From an uncultured Clostridia bacterium (GTDB taxonomy: Bacteria > Bacillota > Clostridia > TANB77 > CAG-508): a DNA stretch of 49,577 bases. The notes beneath the pieces are model-generated. The model was not told where the DNA came from and ran no database searches. It saw only the letters and a list, made by a program, of their open reading frames with translations. How positions within the stretch are numbered: position 1 is the first letter of the stretch; every line of letters begins with the position of its first letter. The position numbers and the translations under genes are program-made. Positions 10,651 to 19,607 of this stretch are shown piece by piece. Location: the NCBI GenBank assembly GCA_949746675.1, contig CATKDT010000049.1, forward strand, positions 65,214 to 114,790, given 5' to 3'.

Positions 10651-11130
10651 TTAATGATTTGAATCTTCTTTATCTTTCATATATTTAGTTAAAAGTATAA
10701 TTAGAATTGCTCCAAGAACAATAATTATTATCCATACCCATACTGTTCTACTTAATCCTAAAAATGAATTTGCACTAGCTCCATTAATTTGAGCTGCATC
10801 GTTAGTTGTTCTAACAGCATTGTCTGTTCCATTGGCTATTGTTCTTCCAGCATTTCCAAGTCCATTTCCTGCTTTTTCGACTACATTTGCAGCTCCTTCA
10901 ACAGCTCTTTCAGCACCTTGGCTAATTGCATTTCCTGCACCTTCAACAACATTTCCAGTTCCTCTAACAACGTTTTCAGCTGTATTTTTTACAGCCTCTG
11001 CACCAGTTGCTACATCATTTGCTGCATTGTGAGCTACATTGTTTCCACTAGCATTAACACTTGATGCCATAACAGTTGTTGTAAAAATAGCAACTATGAA
11101 AAATAAAATAATTGGAATAATTTTCTTCAT
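10651..11130 (-). CDS. Secreted, membrane-anchored protein with LEA-like amphipathic repeats
   Basis: Signal peptide, repeated AA/GN-V-G-A units (AENVVRGTGNVVEGAGNAISQGAERAVEGAANVVEKAGNGLGNAGRTIANGTDNAV), C-terminal TM. Confidence 0.65.
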   Translation of the reverse strand: MKKIIPIILFFIVAIFTTTVMASSVNASGNNVAHNAANDVATGAEAVKNTAENVVRGTGNVVEGAGNAISQGAERAVEGAANVVEKAGNGLGNAGRTIANGTDNAVRTTNDAAQINGASANSFLGLSRTVWVWIIIIVLGAILIILLTKYMKDKEDSNH

Positions 11131-11403
11131 TATGTTTCTCCTTTCTTGCCTTTACAATTATATTCTTCAAATATTAAATTACACTATTAAAAGTACAATT
11201 TAATATTATAATTGTTTTTTAGCAAAGTTTATAAATCATATTATAATTCTATGTTTTATACTAAATAGTATGATTAGAAAAACATAATTTATTCAGTTTG
11301 ATTTTTCCAATACATTAACATCTTTTTGTACATTCGTTTTCTAACTTCTCTAATTTTATTAATGTATTTTGAAATTTTTTCCAATTATTTTATTTTAATA
11401 ATC

Positions 11404-11859
11404 TTATTGTTTCATGTATCTCTCCATTTTTCTTTCGTCTTCTCTTTTTTTCAAATCTTCACGTTTGTCAAAAAGTTTTTTTCCTTTTCCAATTCCTAAC
11501 TGCATTTTTACAAAATTACCTTTAAAATATAAACTTATAGGAACTAAGGTATAGCCTTTTTGCGAGGTTAAACCAATAAGTTTGTTAATTTCTCTTCTAT
11601 TTAATAATAGCTTTTTAGGACGAAGTGGATCTTTATTGTAAATATTTCCATTTTCATATGGACTAATATGCATTGAATATACATATATTTCTCTATTATT
11701 CTCTATGCTTGCATAACTATCTTTTAAATTAACTTTACCATTTCTTATTGATTTTATTTCTGTTCCATACAGTACAATTCCTGCTTCAATCTTGTCAATA
11801 ATTTCATAATTATGATATGCAGTAGGATTTTTAGCAATTATCTTATTTTCTGCTTTCAT
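11404..11859 (-). CDS. smpB: SsrA-binding protein
   Basis: [75 protein letters not shown]: full SmpB architecture. Confidence 0.97.
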   Translation of the reverse strand: MKAENKIIAKNPTAYHNYEIIDKIEAGIVLYGTEIKSIRNGKVNLKDSYASIENNREIYVYSMHISPYENGNIYNKDPLRPKKLLLNRREINKLIGLTSQKGYTLVPISLYFKGNFVKMQLGIGKGKKLFDKREDLKKREDERKMERYMKQ

Positions 11860-11885
11860 ACAATTTCCTTTTTGTTATTTTTTAA

Positions 11886-12812
11886 CTATGCTTTATTACT
11901 GCATCCAAATACGTCCTTCATCTTATGCTTAACAGTATCCTTGATATAATCTCTTCCAACGCCCATATACTTTCTAGGGTCAAATACTTCTGGATTTTCT
12001 GTAAATACTTTTCTAATTCCACCAGTCATTGCCAAACGTAAATCAGTATCAACATTTATTTTTGATACACCTCTTAAACTTGCTTCATGTAACATTTCAT
12101 CTGGAACGCCTTTTGCACCTGGCATATTTCCACCATATTTATTACACATCTCAACATATTCTTGAATAACAGTTGATGCCCCATGTAAAACTATTGGTGT
12201 GTTAGGAATTAGAGCTTTTATTTTTTCTAATATATCAAAACGTAATTTTGCTTCTCCTTTAAATTTATATGCTCCATGACTTGTTCCTATTGCTATTGCA
12301 AGTGAATCGCATCCCGTTCTTTCTACAAATTCTTTTGCTTGTTCTGGGTCTGTGTACATTGCGTCACTATCTGAAACATTTACATCATCTTCAACTCCTG
12401 CTAATTTTCCAAGCTCTGCTTCAACTACTACACCTTTTGAATGTGCATAATCAACAACTTCTTTTGTCAATCTAATATTTTCTTCAAAGTCATATTTTGA
12501 ACCATCAAACATAACTGATGTGTAGCCATTATCAACACACATTTTACATGTTTCAAAATCTGGGCCATGGTCTAAATGTAATACAACTGGTATGTCGTGT
12601 TCTTCAAGTCCTGCCTCTATCATTTTTCTTAAATATGGTATACGTGCATATTTTATTGCACTTGCAGATGTCTGTAATATTACTGGTGAATTTTCCTCAG
12701 CTGCTGCGTCAAGTATTGCTTGAACAAATTCCATATTATTAATGTTAAATGCTCCTATTGCGAATTTTTCTTCCATTGATTTTTTAAACATTTCTGTAGA
12801 TGTTACTAACAT
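11886..12812 (-). CDS. fba: Class II fructose-bisphosphate aldolase
   Basis: FAIGAFNINNMEF, PVVLHLDHGPDFETCK, GTSHGAYKF, VLHGAST motifs. Confidence 0.95.
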   Translation of the reverse strand: MLVTSTEMFKKSMEEKFAIGAFNINNMEFVQAILDAAAEENSPVILQTSASAIKYARIPYLRKMIEAGLEEHDIPVVLHLDHGPDFETCKMCVDNGYTSVMFDGSKYDFEENIRLTKEVVDYAHSKGVVVEAELGKLAGVEDDVNVSDSDAMYTDPEQAKEFVERTGCDSLAIAIGTSHGAYKFKGEAKLRFDILEKIKALIPNTPIVLHGASTVIQEYVEMCNKYGGNMPGAKGVPDEMLHEASLRGVSKINVDTDLRLAMTGGIRKVFTENPEVFDPRKYMGVGRDYIKDTVKHKMKDVFGCSNKA

Positions 12813-12901
12813 ATTTTTCCTCTTTCTCCATTAATTAAAAATATATGTAAACTTATGGTTTAATGGAACCATTAATAAAATAAATATATTATGATAATTA
12901 A

Positions 12902-13858
12902 TTATTTTATAATATCCTCTATGTCATCAATCATTCCTTTTAATACTTTATAGCTATTATCTAATTTTTCCATTTCCTCTTCATTTAACTCTAGATTAAG
13001 TATCTCCCTAACACCTTTATTTGTAATGATTGCTGGAATTCCCATATATATTCCCTCATGTCCGTATTCTCCATTAAGGTATGTTGATACAGTTAAAATT
13101 GCTTTTTCATCATTTAATATTGTTTTTATTAATTTAGCAAGTGCTAGACCAATTCCATAATAAGTAGCTTTCTTTTTTTCAATAATTTGATATGCTGATT
13201 GTTGTACTTCAGTATATAGTTCATCAAGAATTTTTTCGCTCTTTCCTCTCTCTTTTAATATTGCTTTAAGTGGTTTTACACCAATTGAGCTATGTGACCA
13301 TGCAACAAATGATGAATCTCCATGTTCTCCCATTAAATATGTGTGAACATTTTTAGGGGATACTTGTAATTTTTCTCCAAGTAAATAACGAAGTCTTGCT
13401 GTATCAAGTACTGTTCCTGATCCTATAACTTTTTCAGTTGGGAATTTTGATACTCTTTGTACAACATATGTCATTATATCAACTGGGTTTGTTGCAATTA
13501 CAAATATTCCATTAAATCCAGAATTTACAACGTTTTCTGTAATTTCTTTTACTATTTTTGTATTTGTTTGACATAGTTCTAAACGTGTCTGACCTCCTTG
13601 TTTTTGTGCTATTCCTGCTGTTATAACAACTATATCAGCATTTTTGCATTCATTGTAATCTGTTGTTGCTTTTATATCCATTCTTCCTGGAGCATACGCT
13701 AATCCATGGGATAAATCCATAGCTTCGCCCTCTGCCTTATCTTTTAAAACATCGATTAAAACTAGTTCATTAATTCCTCCTTGGTTTTCAAGTGCATACG
13801 CCATGCTCATTCCCACAAAACCTGTTCCTACAAGAACAACTTTTCTCTTATTTGCCAT
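12902..13858 (-). CDS. ldh: L-lactate dehydrogenase
   Basis: VVLVGTGFVGMSMAYAL, VITAGIAQKQGGQTRLEL, IATNPVDIMTYV, GEHGDSSFVAWS. Confidence 0.95.
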   Translation of the reverse strand: MANKRKVVLVGTGFVGMSMAYALENQGGINELVLIDVLKDKAEGEAMDLSHGLAYAPGRMDIKATTDYNECKNADIVVITAGIAQKQGGQTRLELCQTNTKIVKEITENVVNSGFNGIFVIATNPVDIMTYVVQRVSKFPTEKVIGSGTVLDTARLRYLLGEKLQVSPKNVHTYLMGEHGDSSFVAWSHSSIGVKPLKAILKERGKSEKILDELYTEVQQSAYQIIEKKKATYYGIGLALAKLIKTILNDEKAILTVSTYLNGEYGHEGIYMGIPAIITNKGVREILNLELNEEEMEKLDNSYKVLKGMIDDIEDIIK

Positions 13859-13860
13859 AT

Positions 13861-13930
13861 TATTACCTCCATTTCGCTTTACTAAAGTTTCATCGTAATT
13901 TTTTTAGTTTTTCTACTAAAAAAATTATTC
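13861..13930 (-). repeat. Possible dispersed hairpin leader element, copy c (before ldh)
   Basis: AATTTTTTTAGT AGAAAA ACTAAAAAAATT hairpin then ACGATGA...AAGCGAAATGGAGG. Confidence 0.4.
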
Positions 13931-14019
13931 CATTTTCTTTTTCTAGCTTTGCATAATAATATTATTTTCCAAAATTCAATTATTATGTATTTTGCAAGCT
14001 TATTATATCACTACAAAAA

Positions 14020-14054
14020 AATAAAATCAATTCAATTTGAACTGATTTTATTAT
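14020..14054. terminator. Hairpin terminator
   Basis: AATAAAATCA ... TGATTTTATT with inner TTCAA/TTGAA. Confidence 0.6.
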
Positions 14055-14074
14055 CTATTGTTTAATTTTAAATA

Positions 14075-14114
14075 TAAAAAATATGTTAACAGTTTTCTAT
14101 TAACATATTTTTAT
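14075..14114. terminator. Hairpin terminator
   Basis: TAAAAAATATGTTAA...TTAACATATTTTTATA inverted repeat downstream of 14159 ORF. Confidence 0.65.
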
Positions 14115-14158
14115 ACCATTATAAGCTTATAAATGATTTTTTATTTAAAATTTGCACA

Positions 14159-14515
14159 TTAAACCTTTTTCCATAAAAAGTCTAATCCGTCTTTTATTGT
14201 TGGTTCAGCTTTTTTCTTTCCTTTTTTCTTTTTGTTAGAGTCAATTTGAATTTTGTCTAACCATAGGAATGATAGGAATGATGCAAATATAAATGCTTCA
14301 TCAATTATAATATTTTTTGCTAGAGTTGAAACGAAATTTGCACTTAATGCACTAGTTAGTTCAATTGTGTGTCCAGCTATTATTGCTAGAAATACAAGTA
14401 ACATTAAGCATGGTACTGTATTTGTCTTTTGGTTTCTTCCTAGATATATGCATAGTACAAATACTACAACTGCTGCAATTAAATAATATGGTTGTGTAAA
14501 ATCGATTAGTGGCAT
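14159..14515 (-). CDS. Small membrane protein, unknown function
   Basis: 118-aa ORF with 3 hydrophobic segments and a Lys-rich tail; ATG preceded by GGAGGAAAAAG. Confidence 0.65.
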   Translation of the reverse strand: MPLIDFTQPYYLIAAVVVFVLCIYLGRNQKTNTVPCLMLLVFLAIIAGHTIELTSALSANFVSTLAKNIIIDEAFIFASFLSFLWLDKIQIDSNKKKKGKKKAEPTIKDGLDFLWKKV

Positions 14516-14621
14516 ATCTTTTTCCTCCTTTGTTATTGTTCATTATTATGATACATTATAATTCAATATTTTTCAATATTTTTTATGTTAAATTTGTGTT
14601 ACATTATTGTTACATTTTTTA

Positions 14622-15983
14622 TTAACTAAGCTTTTTCTCAATAAACTCAGCTAGCTCTTTTGCCTTTTTACTAATATATTCTTGGTCTTCTCCTTCAATC
14701 ATAACACGTACTAAAGGCTCAGTTCCTGATGCTCTAATAAGTACTCTTCCATTATCCTTAAATTCATTATTAAGAACTTCTATTCTTTCTAGTATTTCAG
14801 GGTCTTTGTCATAGTCATATTTCTTTTCAGATTTTACTTTTGCATTTATTAATACTTGAGGATATATCTTAATTACTTTTGCAAGTTCTGACACTTTTTT
14901 CGCTTTTTCAAGTATTACTCTTATTAGCATTAATGATGTAAGTATACCATCTCCTGTTGGATTATAGTCTATAAATATAATATGACCTGATTGTTCTCCA
15001 CCAATGTTATATCCATTTTCAAGCATATTTTCTAAAACATATCTATCCCCAACTTTTGTTTCAACAAATTCAATTTTATTTTCCTTACAGAATTTTTTAA
15101 GTCCTAAGTTGCTCATTACTGTTGCAACTAAAGTATCTTTTGAAAGTTTATTATTTTCTTTCAAATAATTAGATATTATAGCCATTAATATATCCCCATC
15201 AATTTCATTTCCATTTTCATCAACTGCTAAACATCTATCTCCATCCCCATCATAAGCAATTCCTAAATCACATTTGTTTGCTGTAACAAATTTTTTAAGC
15301 ATGTCTAGATGAGTTGAGCCACAGTCTGCATTTATGTTTACTCCATTAGGTGTATTATTAATTATGTAATGTTTAATACCAAGAGCTGTATATACTTTGT
15401 CAGCAATTACTGATGTTGCTCCATTTGCAGTATCAATTGCAACTGTGAAATTTGATTTTTCTAGACTTTCAAATTCATCTTCAAAATTCTTTCTAAAAAA
15501 GTATAAATATTCATCAAGTAAATCTTCTCTAATTTCTGACACTCCTATTTTGCTACTTTCTGCATTTAATTCGTCAAGCTTTCCTGATTCTAATACTTCT
15601 TCAATCTCTTCTTCAAGAGAGTCTGGTATCTTTGTTCCCTTATTACTAAAGAATTTTATACCATTAAAGTCATATGTATTGTGTGATGCTGATATTACAA
15701 CGCTTGCATCAGCTTTTAATTTTTTTGTTAAATATGCAATTCCAGGTGTTGGAATTACTCCTACTAATTTTACATTTGCACCATAACTTAAAAATCCTGC
15801 TGTCATTGCACTTTCTATTAATGTTCCTGAAAGACGTGTGTCTCTTCCTATTAAAATTGTAGGTGTTTTATTAGAATGCTTTGCAAGTACATATGCTCCC
15901 GCTTTTGCAACTCTATATACTAAGGATGGTGTAAGTTCTGTATTTGCTATTCTTCTAATTCCATCTGTTCCAAAATATTTCAT
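14622..15983 (-). CDS. glmM: Phosphoglucosamine mutase
   Basis: MKYFGTDGIRRIANTELTP, VVISASHNTYDFNGIKFF, GIAYDGDGDRCLAVD, RASGTEPLVRVMIEG. Confidence 0.97.
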   Translation of the reverse strand: MKYFGTDGIRRIANTELTPSLVYRVAKAGAYVLAKHSNKTPTILIGRDTRLSGTLIESAMTAGFLSYGANVKLVGVIPTPGIAYLTKKLKADASVVISASHNTYDFNGIKFFSNKGTKIPDSLEEEIEEVLESGKLDELNAESSKIGVSEIREDLLDEYLYFFRKNFEDEFESLEKSNFTVAIDTANGATSVIADKVYTALGIKHYIINNTPNGVNINADCGSTHLDMLKKFVTANKCDLGIAYDGDGDRCLAVDENGNEIDGDILMAIISNYLKENNKLSKDTLVATVMSNLGLKKFCKENKIEFVETKVGDRYVLENMLENGYNIGGEQSGHIIFIDYNPTGDGILTSLMLIRVILEKAKKVSELAKVIKIYPQVLINAKVKSEKKYDYDKDPEILERIEVLNNEFKDNGRVLIRASGTEPLVRVMIEGEDQEYISKKAKELAEFIEKKLS

Positions 15984-15989
15984 TTAATA

Positions 15990-16058
15990 TGTTCTCCCTT
16001 CGCTCATTTTGTTTATTATACTCTATGATTTTCATTAAAAACTTTGTTTGGAAAATCT
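15990..16058 (-). repeat. Dispersed hairpin leader element, copy d (before glmM)
   Basis: GTTTTTAATGAAAATCATAGAGTATAATAAACAAAATGAGCGAAGGGAG. Confidence 0.5.
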
Positions 16059-16888
16059 TATTTACTTGCGTTAAATTCAATTTTTTTAAATTGATGTGGT
16101 TCAAATACTTTTATATAATATGGTTTAATATCTTTTAATATGTCACTTACTAATATAATAGTTCCATCTTCAAGTGTTAATTTTAAATTAGGAAATGTTT
16201 TTAGCATTTTTTCATCATTAAAAAATTTATCTACTATGTTTTTTATTTTTTCGTCATTTTGATATAACTCAAAGTAATGTGTATAATTTTCAGCTCCTAC
16301 AACATTTTGTATATCATTATTATTTATTATTCTTGCATAAAACATCTTCATAGCAAATGAGCTAATTATTTGATCTACAATCATTAAACAAATAACTATT
16401 GTTATAATCACTTTAAAGTTTTTTAGTTTTATTTTTTCTATACATTTATCTAAATATTTGTCAATTATTGGATTTATATATTTTTTCAATGCTATTGTAA
16501 GTCCACCCCATATAACTGAATAAGCTATACAAATTCTACCATTTAGATTAAAAGCTATGTTTGAATAGTCCCACCATTTAACATTGTATAAGGCTTCGCC
16601 TCCCCAACTAATAATATATTCAACTAATGAACCTATGACGCATCCTGATACAAATACTTGCCAATTCTTTTTGTTTTCACTTGGTATACATAATAAGAAA
16701 ACTGCACCTAGTCCATAAATATTACAAAATGGTCCATAAAGCATACTTTGTCTGCTTTCTATAATCCCTTTTGTAACGAGTCCAAATGCTGTTTCTATTA
16801 TAAAACCACATATACTATATATTATGAAATATGCAAATATTCTCCATAAAGGATACATAAATATATATTGCTTTTTTTCTTCCTCCAT
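16058..16888 (-). CDS. Membrane protein of the putative ABC-transporter type IV (CmpB-like) family
   Basis: YSICGFIIETAFGLVTKGIIESRQSMLYGPFCNIYGLGAVFLL motif typical of this family. Confidence 0.75.
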   Translation of the reverse strand: MEEEKKQYIFMYPLWRIFAYFIIYSICGFIIETAFGLVTKGIIESRQSMLYGPFCNIYGLGAVFLLCIPSENKKNWQVFVSGCVIGSLVEYIISWGGEALYNVKWWDYSNIAFNLNGRICIAYSVIWGGLTIALKKYINPIIDKYLDKCIEKIKLKNFKVIITIVICLMIVDQIISSFAMKMFYARIINNNDIQNVVGAENYTHYFELYQNDEKIKNIVDKFFNDEKMLKTFPNLKLTLEDGTIILVSDILKDIKPYYIKVFEPHQFKKIEFNASK

Positions 16889-16992
16889 ATACTTCCCTTC
16901 CTTAGTATAGATTTTTTAATTACTAATTAAAATTAATTTTCTTCAATCTAGTATTTTATTAATAATAGGCTTTCTTTAGTCTAGTCTTTGTG

Positions 16993-18438
16993 TCAATTAG
17001 AATCAGTTGTTTTCCTGGTATTTACTTTTTCTCTTATTTTTATAATTATACTTTGTAAATATTTATAATTAATTGCTATACTGTATGCTATTGAAATTAG
17101 CAGTGCTACTGCATTTATTAATAAGTATACTATATCTTGCATTTCTATAAAGTACTTTGTATAATACACTATGCACACAAGTGTTAAAATTAAAATTGGT
17201 CCGAGAAATTTTACTTCTTTAATCTTCATATATTTTTTTAATTTTATTTTTCTATAAAAATATACTATCAAATCTGCTATTAAAGTTGAAAAGCAAGCTG
17301 CATATATTCCATATTTCTCTACAAGCATTATGTCCACTATTAAGTTTATAGCTGCTGCTACAAATGTTGTTGTTCCCATTATTTTCGTATCTTTATATGC
17401 ACTAAATATTCCTCCATAGAAACTTGATAAATTAGAGTAATATGTTGCTATTATTATTATTGGAATATATACATATGCATCTCCATAATCTCCTTTAATA
17501 AATAATGGAAATGCAAATGGCATTGCTGAAATTAAACATATTGTTATTGAATATAGTATTCTCTTCATATCATGATAAATACTATTATAAAATTTTTCTT
17601 TGTTCTTTTCTTTTATTATTTTTGATGCTGTTTCTTTCCATGCTGTATAAAAATATCCATATAATACATTTATAATATTAGGAAATCTATTAGCCATTGC
17701 ATATATACCATTTGCCTCAGGATTTACTAAATTGGTAAGTATTATTCTATCTGACATATTTATTATTGACCATGAAATGCTGTTAGGTACAAGTGGAATC
17801 GAATACTTTACCATCTTTTTCATTAAACTATTGTTGTATTTTCCAATATATCTTGTTAATTTTAATTTCTTAAAAATGTAAAATGCAACTACAAAATTAG
17901 CAATCAAGTTTGCAAATAATAATCCTACTGCATCTGGTTTTGTAAATATAACTATTAATGTGAAAACTATTGTTAAAGCACCTAATATAAAATTAGATAC
18001 TGAATACATCTTTATTTGACTAAGTCCTCTAGCTAATGAGTTACTCAAAGCTATTGCAATATTTGATACAACAAATGCTATGAAAGCAAAAATCAAAAGT
18101 GGTGAATATTCAGTACATATATTTAATACAATAGCTGCAATTGGTATAAACACCAGAGTTCCAATTATTGTGTATATGATAGTTTGGCTAATTATCTTTT
18201 TCTTTTGTGCTTTTGTTTCTGCATCTATTAAAAATCTAAACATTGACTCTTCCATTAAAAGAGTTATTATAGGACATAGAAATAATGAGACGGTACAAAT
18301 AAAGTCAAATGTACCAAATTCACTTGTTGACACATGTTTTGTGTAAAATGGTAACATTAAATATGATAATATTTGTGTACTTAATTTTCCAATAGCAATA
18401 ATAATAGTATTCTTTACTAATTGGCTTTGATGGCTCAT
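16993..18438 (-). CDS. Wzx/MATE-like polysaccharide flippase
   Basis: Multi-TM; QLVKNTIIIAIGKLSTQILSYLMLPFYTKHVSTSEFGTFDF; start moved to 18438 (SD GGGAGGAAT ATG AGC). Confidence 0.9.
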   Translation of the reverse strand: MSHQSQLVKNTIIIAIGKLSTQILSYLMLPFYTKHVSTSEFGTFDFICTVSLFLCPIITLLMEESMFRFLIDAETKAQKKKIISQTIIYTIIGTLVFIPIAAIVLNICTEYSPLLIFAFIAFVVSNIAIALSNSLARGLSQIKMYSVSNFILGALTIVFTLIVIFTKPDAVGLLFANLIANFVVAFYIFKKLKLTRYIGKYNNSLMKKMVKYSIPLVPNSISWSIINMSDRIILTNLVNPEANGIYAMANRFPNIINVLYGYFYTAWKETASKIIKEKNKEKFYNSIYHDMKRILYSITICLISAMPFAFPLFIKGDYGDAYVYIPIIIIATYYSNLSSFYGGIFSAYKDTKIMGTTTFVAAAINLIVDIMLVEKYGIYAACFSTLIADLIVYFYRKIKLKKYMKIKEVKFLGPILILTLVCIVYYTKYFIEMQDIVYLLINAVALLISIAYSIAINYKYLQSIIIKIREKVNTRKTTDSN

Positions 18439-18575
18439 ATTCCTCCCTTTCACTCGCTAATGCTCGTTCATCATCATCCATCATTTTCTTCGAAAATAAT
18501 GTCTGACAATTCTTTTTGCTTCGCTCGTTCATCATCATCCATGTTTTTCAAAGAAAAACACGTTCGTCAAATCAC
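18439..18575 (-). repeat. Dispersed hairpin leader element, two tandem copies e1/e2 (between pssE and flippase)
   Basis: Two units each with hairpin (GTTTTTC TTT GAAAAAC; ATTTTC GAA GAAAAT) then ATGATGGATGATGATGAACGAGC; first continues into AGCGAGTGAAAGGGAGG. Confidence 0.7.
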
Positions 18576-19049
18576 AATTTTAATAATCTATTAATTTCAT
18601 TGTCTAATTGATTTATAAAGTTTTCATTGTTACTTTCAAATTTTCTAGGTTCAAAATCTATGTTTATTATTTCTTCTAATTTTGTAAAATCTTCTAGTGG
18701 TATTATGTATTTATCTTTTGCAAAAGTCTCTAATATTTGAAGTTGGTGGTCATTAACATGTTCGTCATATTTTTGGAGACGTGCAGCAATAATCATTTTT
18801 TTATTTAATTTCAATCCTGCAATTATTGTACCAACACCAGCATGAGCTATTACAACTCTAGCTTCTTTCATATACTCATTAAATTTATCTAAACTTATAA
18901 AGTCATAAACTTCAATATTTTTTTTGTTGGTTTCGAAAGTATTTGAACCTGTTTGCATAATTATTTTTTCATTTATATTTAAGTTTTCTACTGCATCTAA
19001 TAGTCTCTTGAATTTTTTGTCCTGTGTGCCGTAAAGTTACAAAAATCAT
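18572..19049 (-). pseudogene. PssE/Alg13-like glycosyltransferase subunit, frameshifted
   Basis: ATG at 19049 gives MIFVTL, then removing one base at 19031 gives GTQDKKFKRLLDAVENLNINEKIIMQTGSN, continuous with ORF 18572..18958 (VIAHAGVGTIIAGL). Confidence 0.85.
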
Positions 19050-19124
19050 AGTTGTTTCCTTTCTGGAAAATATTTTCAAATTTGTATTTTTCTATTGACA
19101 CATTAAATCATAGAAATTTCTACT

Positions 19125-19592
19125 TTAATAGATTGTTCCAAAGTAAACAGCTTTAGGATACAGTTCTTTCATTTCCTCCCATTGTACTATAAATGTATCT
19201 GCAATTTTGTATACCATTTTTCCAGCTAAAGTTTTCGAGGTTCTATTAGCATAGGTTTCTATCCATATAATTTTTGTTCCAAATATTTTTCCTATATAGC
19301 ACATTGGTACCGCTGTGTGTGTCCCAGTAGTTACTATTACTTTAGGTCTAATTAGTATAAATAAGTATAAACTAATAAAGAAGTTTATTAATAATATGAA
19401 AAAATATCTAACTGGTGTACGTCTAGTTCCATATAATAAATAACGTAATTTTTTTCCATATTTATCTTTTAAAAATTTTGTAGTTTCTGTTTTTTCAGTT
19501 ACCAATGAATAGTCATATTTATTAAATTCTAGTTGCCTAAGTTCATCCAAATGCCCACCTTCACTAGATATGAACATTACTTTAGTCTTCAT
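19125..19592 (-). CDS. PssD/Alg14-like glycosyltransferase subunit
   Basis: MFISSEGGHLDELRQL, VTTGTHTAVPMCYIGKIFGTKIIWIETYANRTSKTLAGKMVY. Confidence 0.9.
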   Translation of the reverse strand: MKTKVMFISSEGGHLDELRQLEFNKYDYSLVTEKTETTKFLKDKYGKKLRYLLYGTRRTPVRYFFILLINFFISLYLFILIRPKVIVTTGTHTAVPMCYIGKIFGTKIIWIETYANRTSKTLAGKMVYKIADTFIVQWEEMKELYPKAVYFGTIY

Positions 19593-19607
19593 AAATTATC
19601 CTTCCAA

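Noticed and set aside
10789-11064. Track ORFs 10789..11064(+) and 10820..11032(+)
   Set aside because: Antisense of the repetitive LEA-like gene; Ser/Cys-rich low-complexity translation
11131-11403. tmRNA (ssrA) next to smpB
   Set aside because: No tRNA-like acceptor end or tag-peptide frame recognised in the flanking intergenic DNA
18320-18538. Track ORF 18320..18538(-) MMMNERSKKNCQTLFSKK..
   Set aside because: Translation of the tandem leader repeats overlapping the flippase start; not protein-like beyond the repeat
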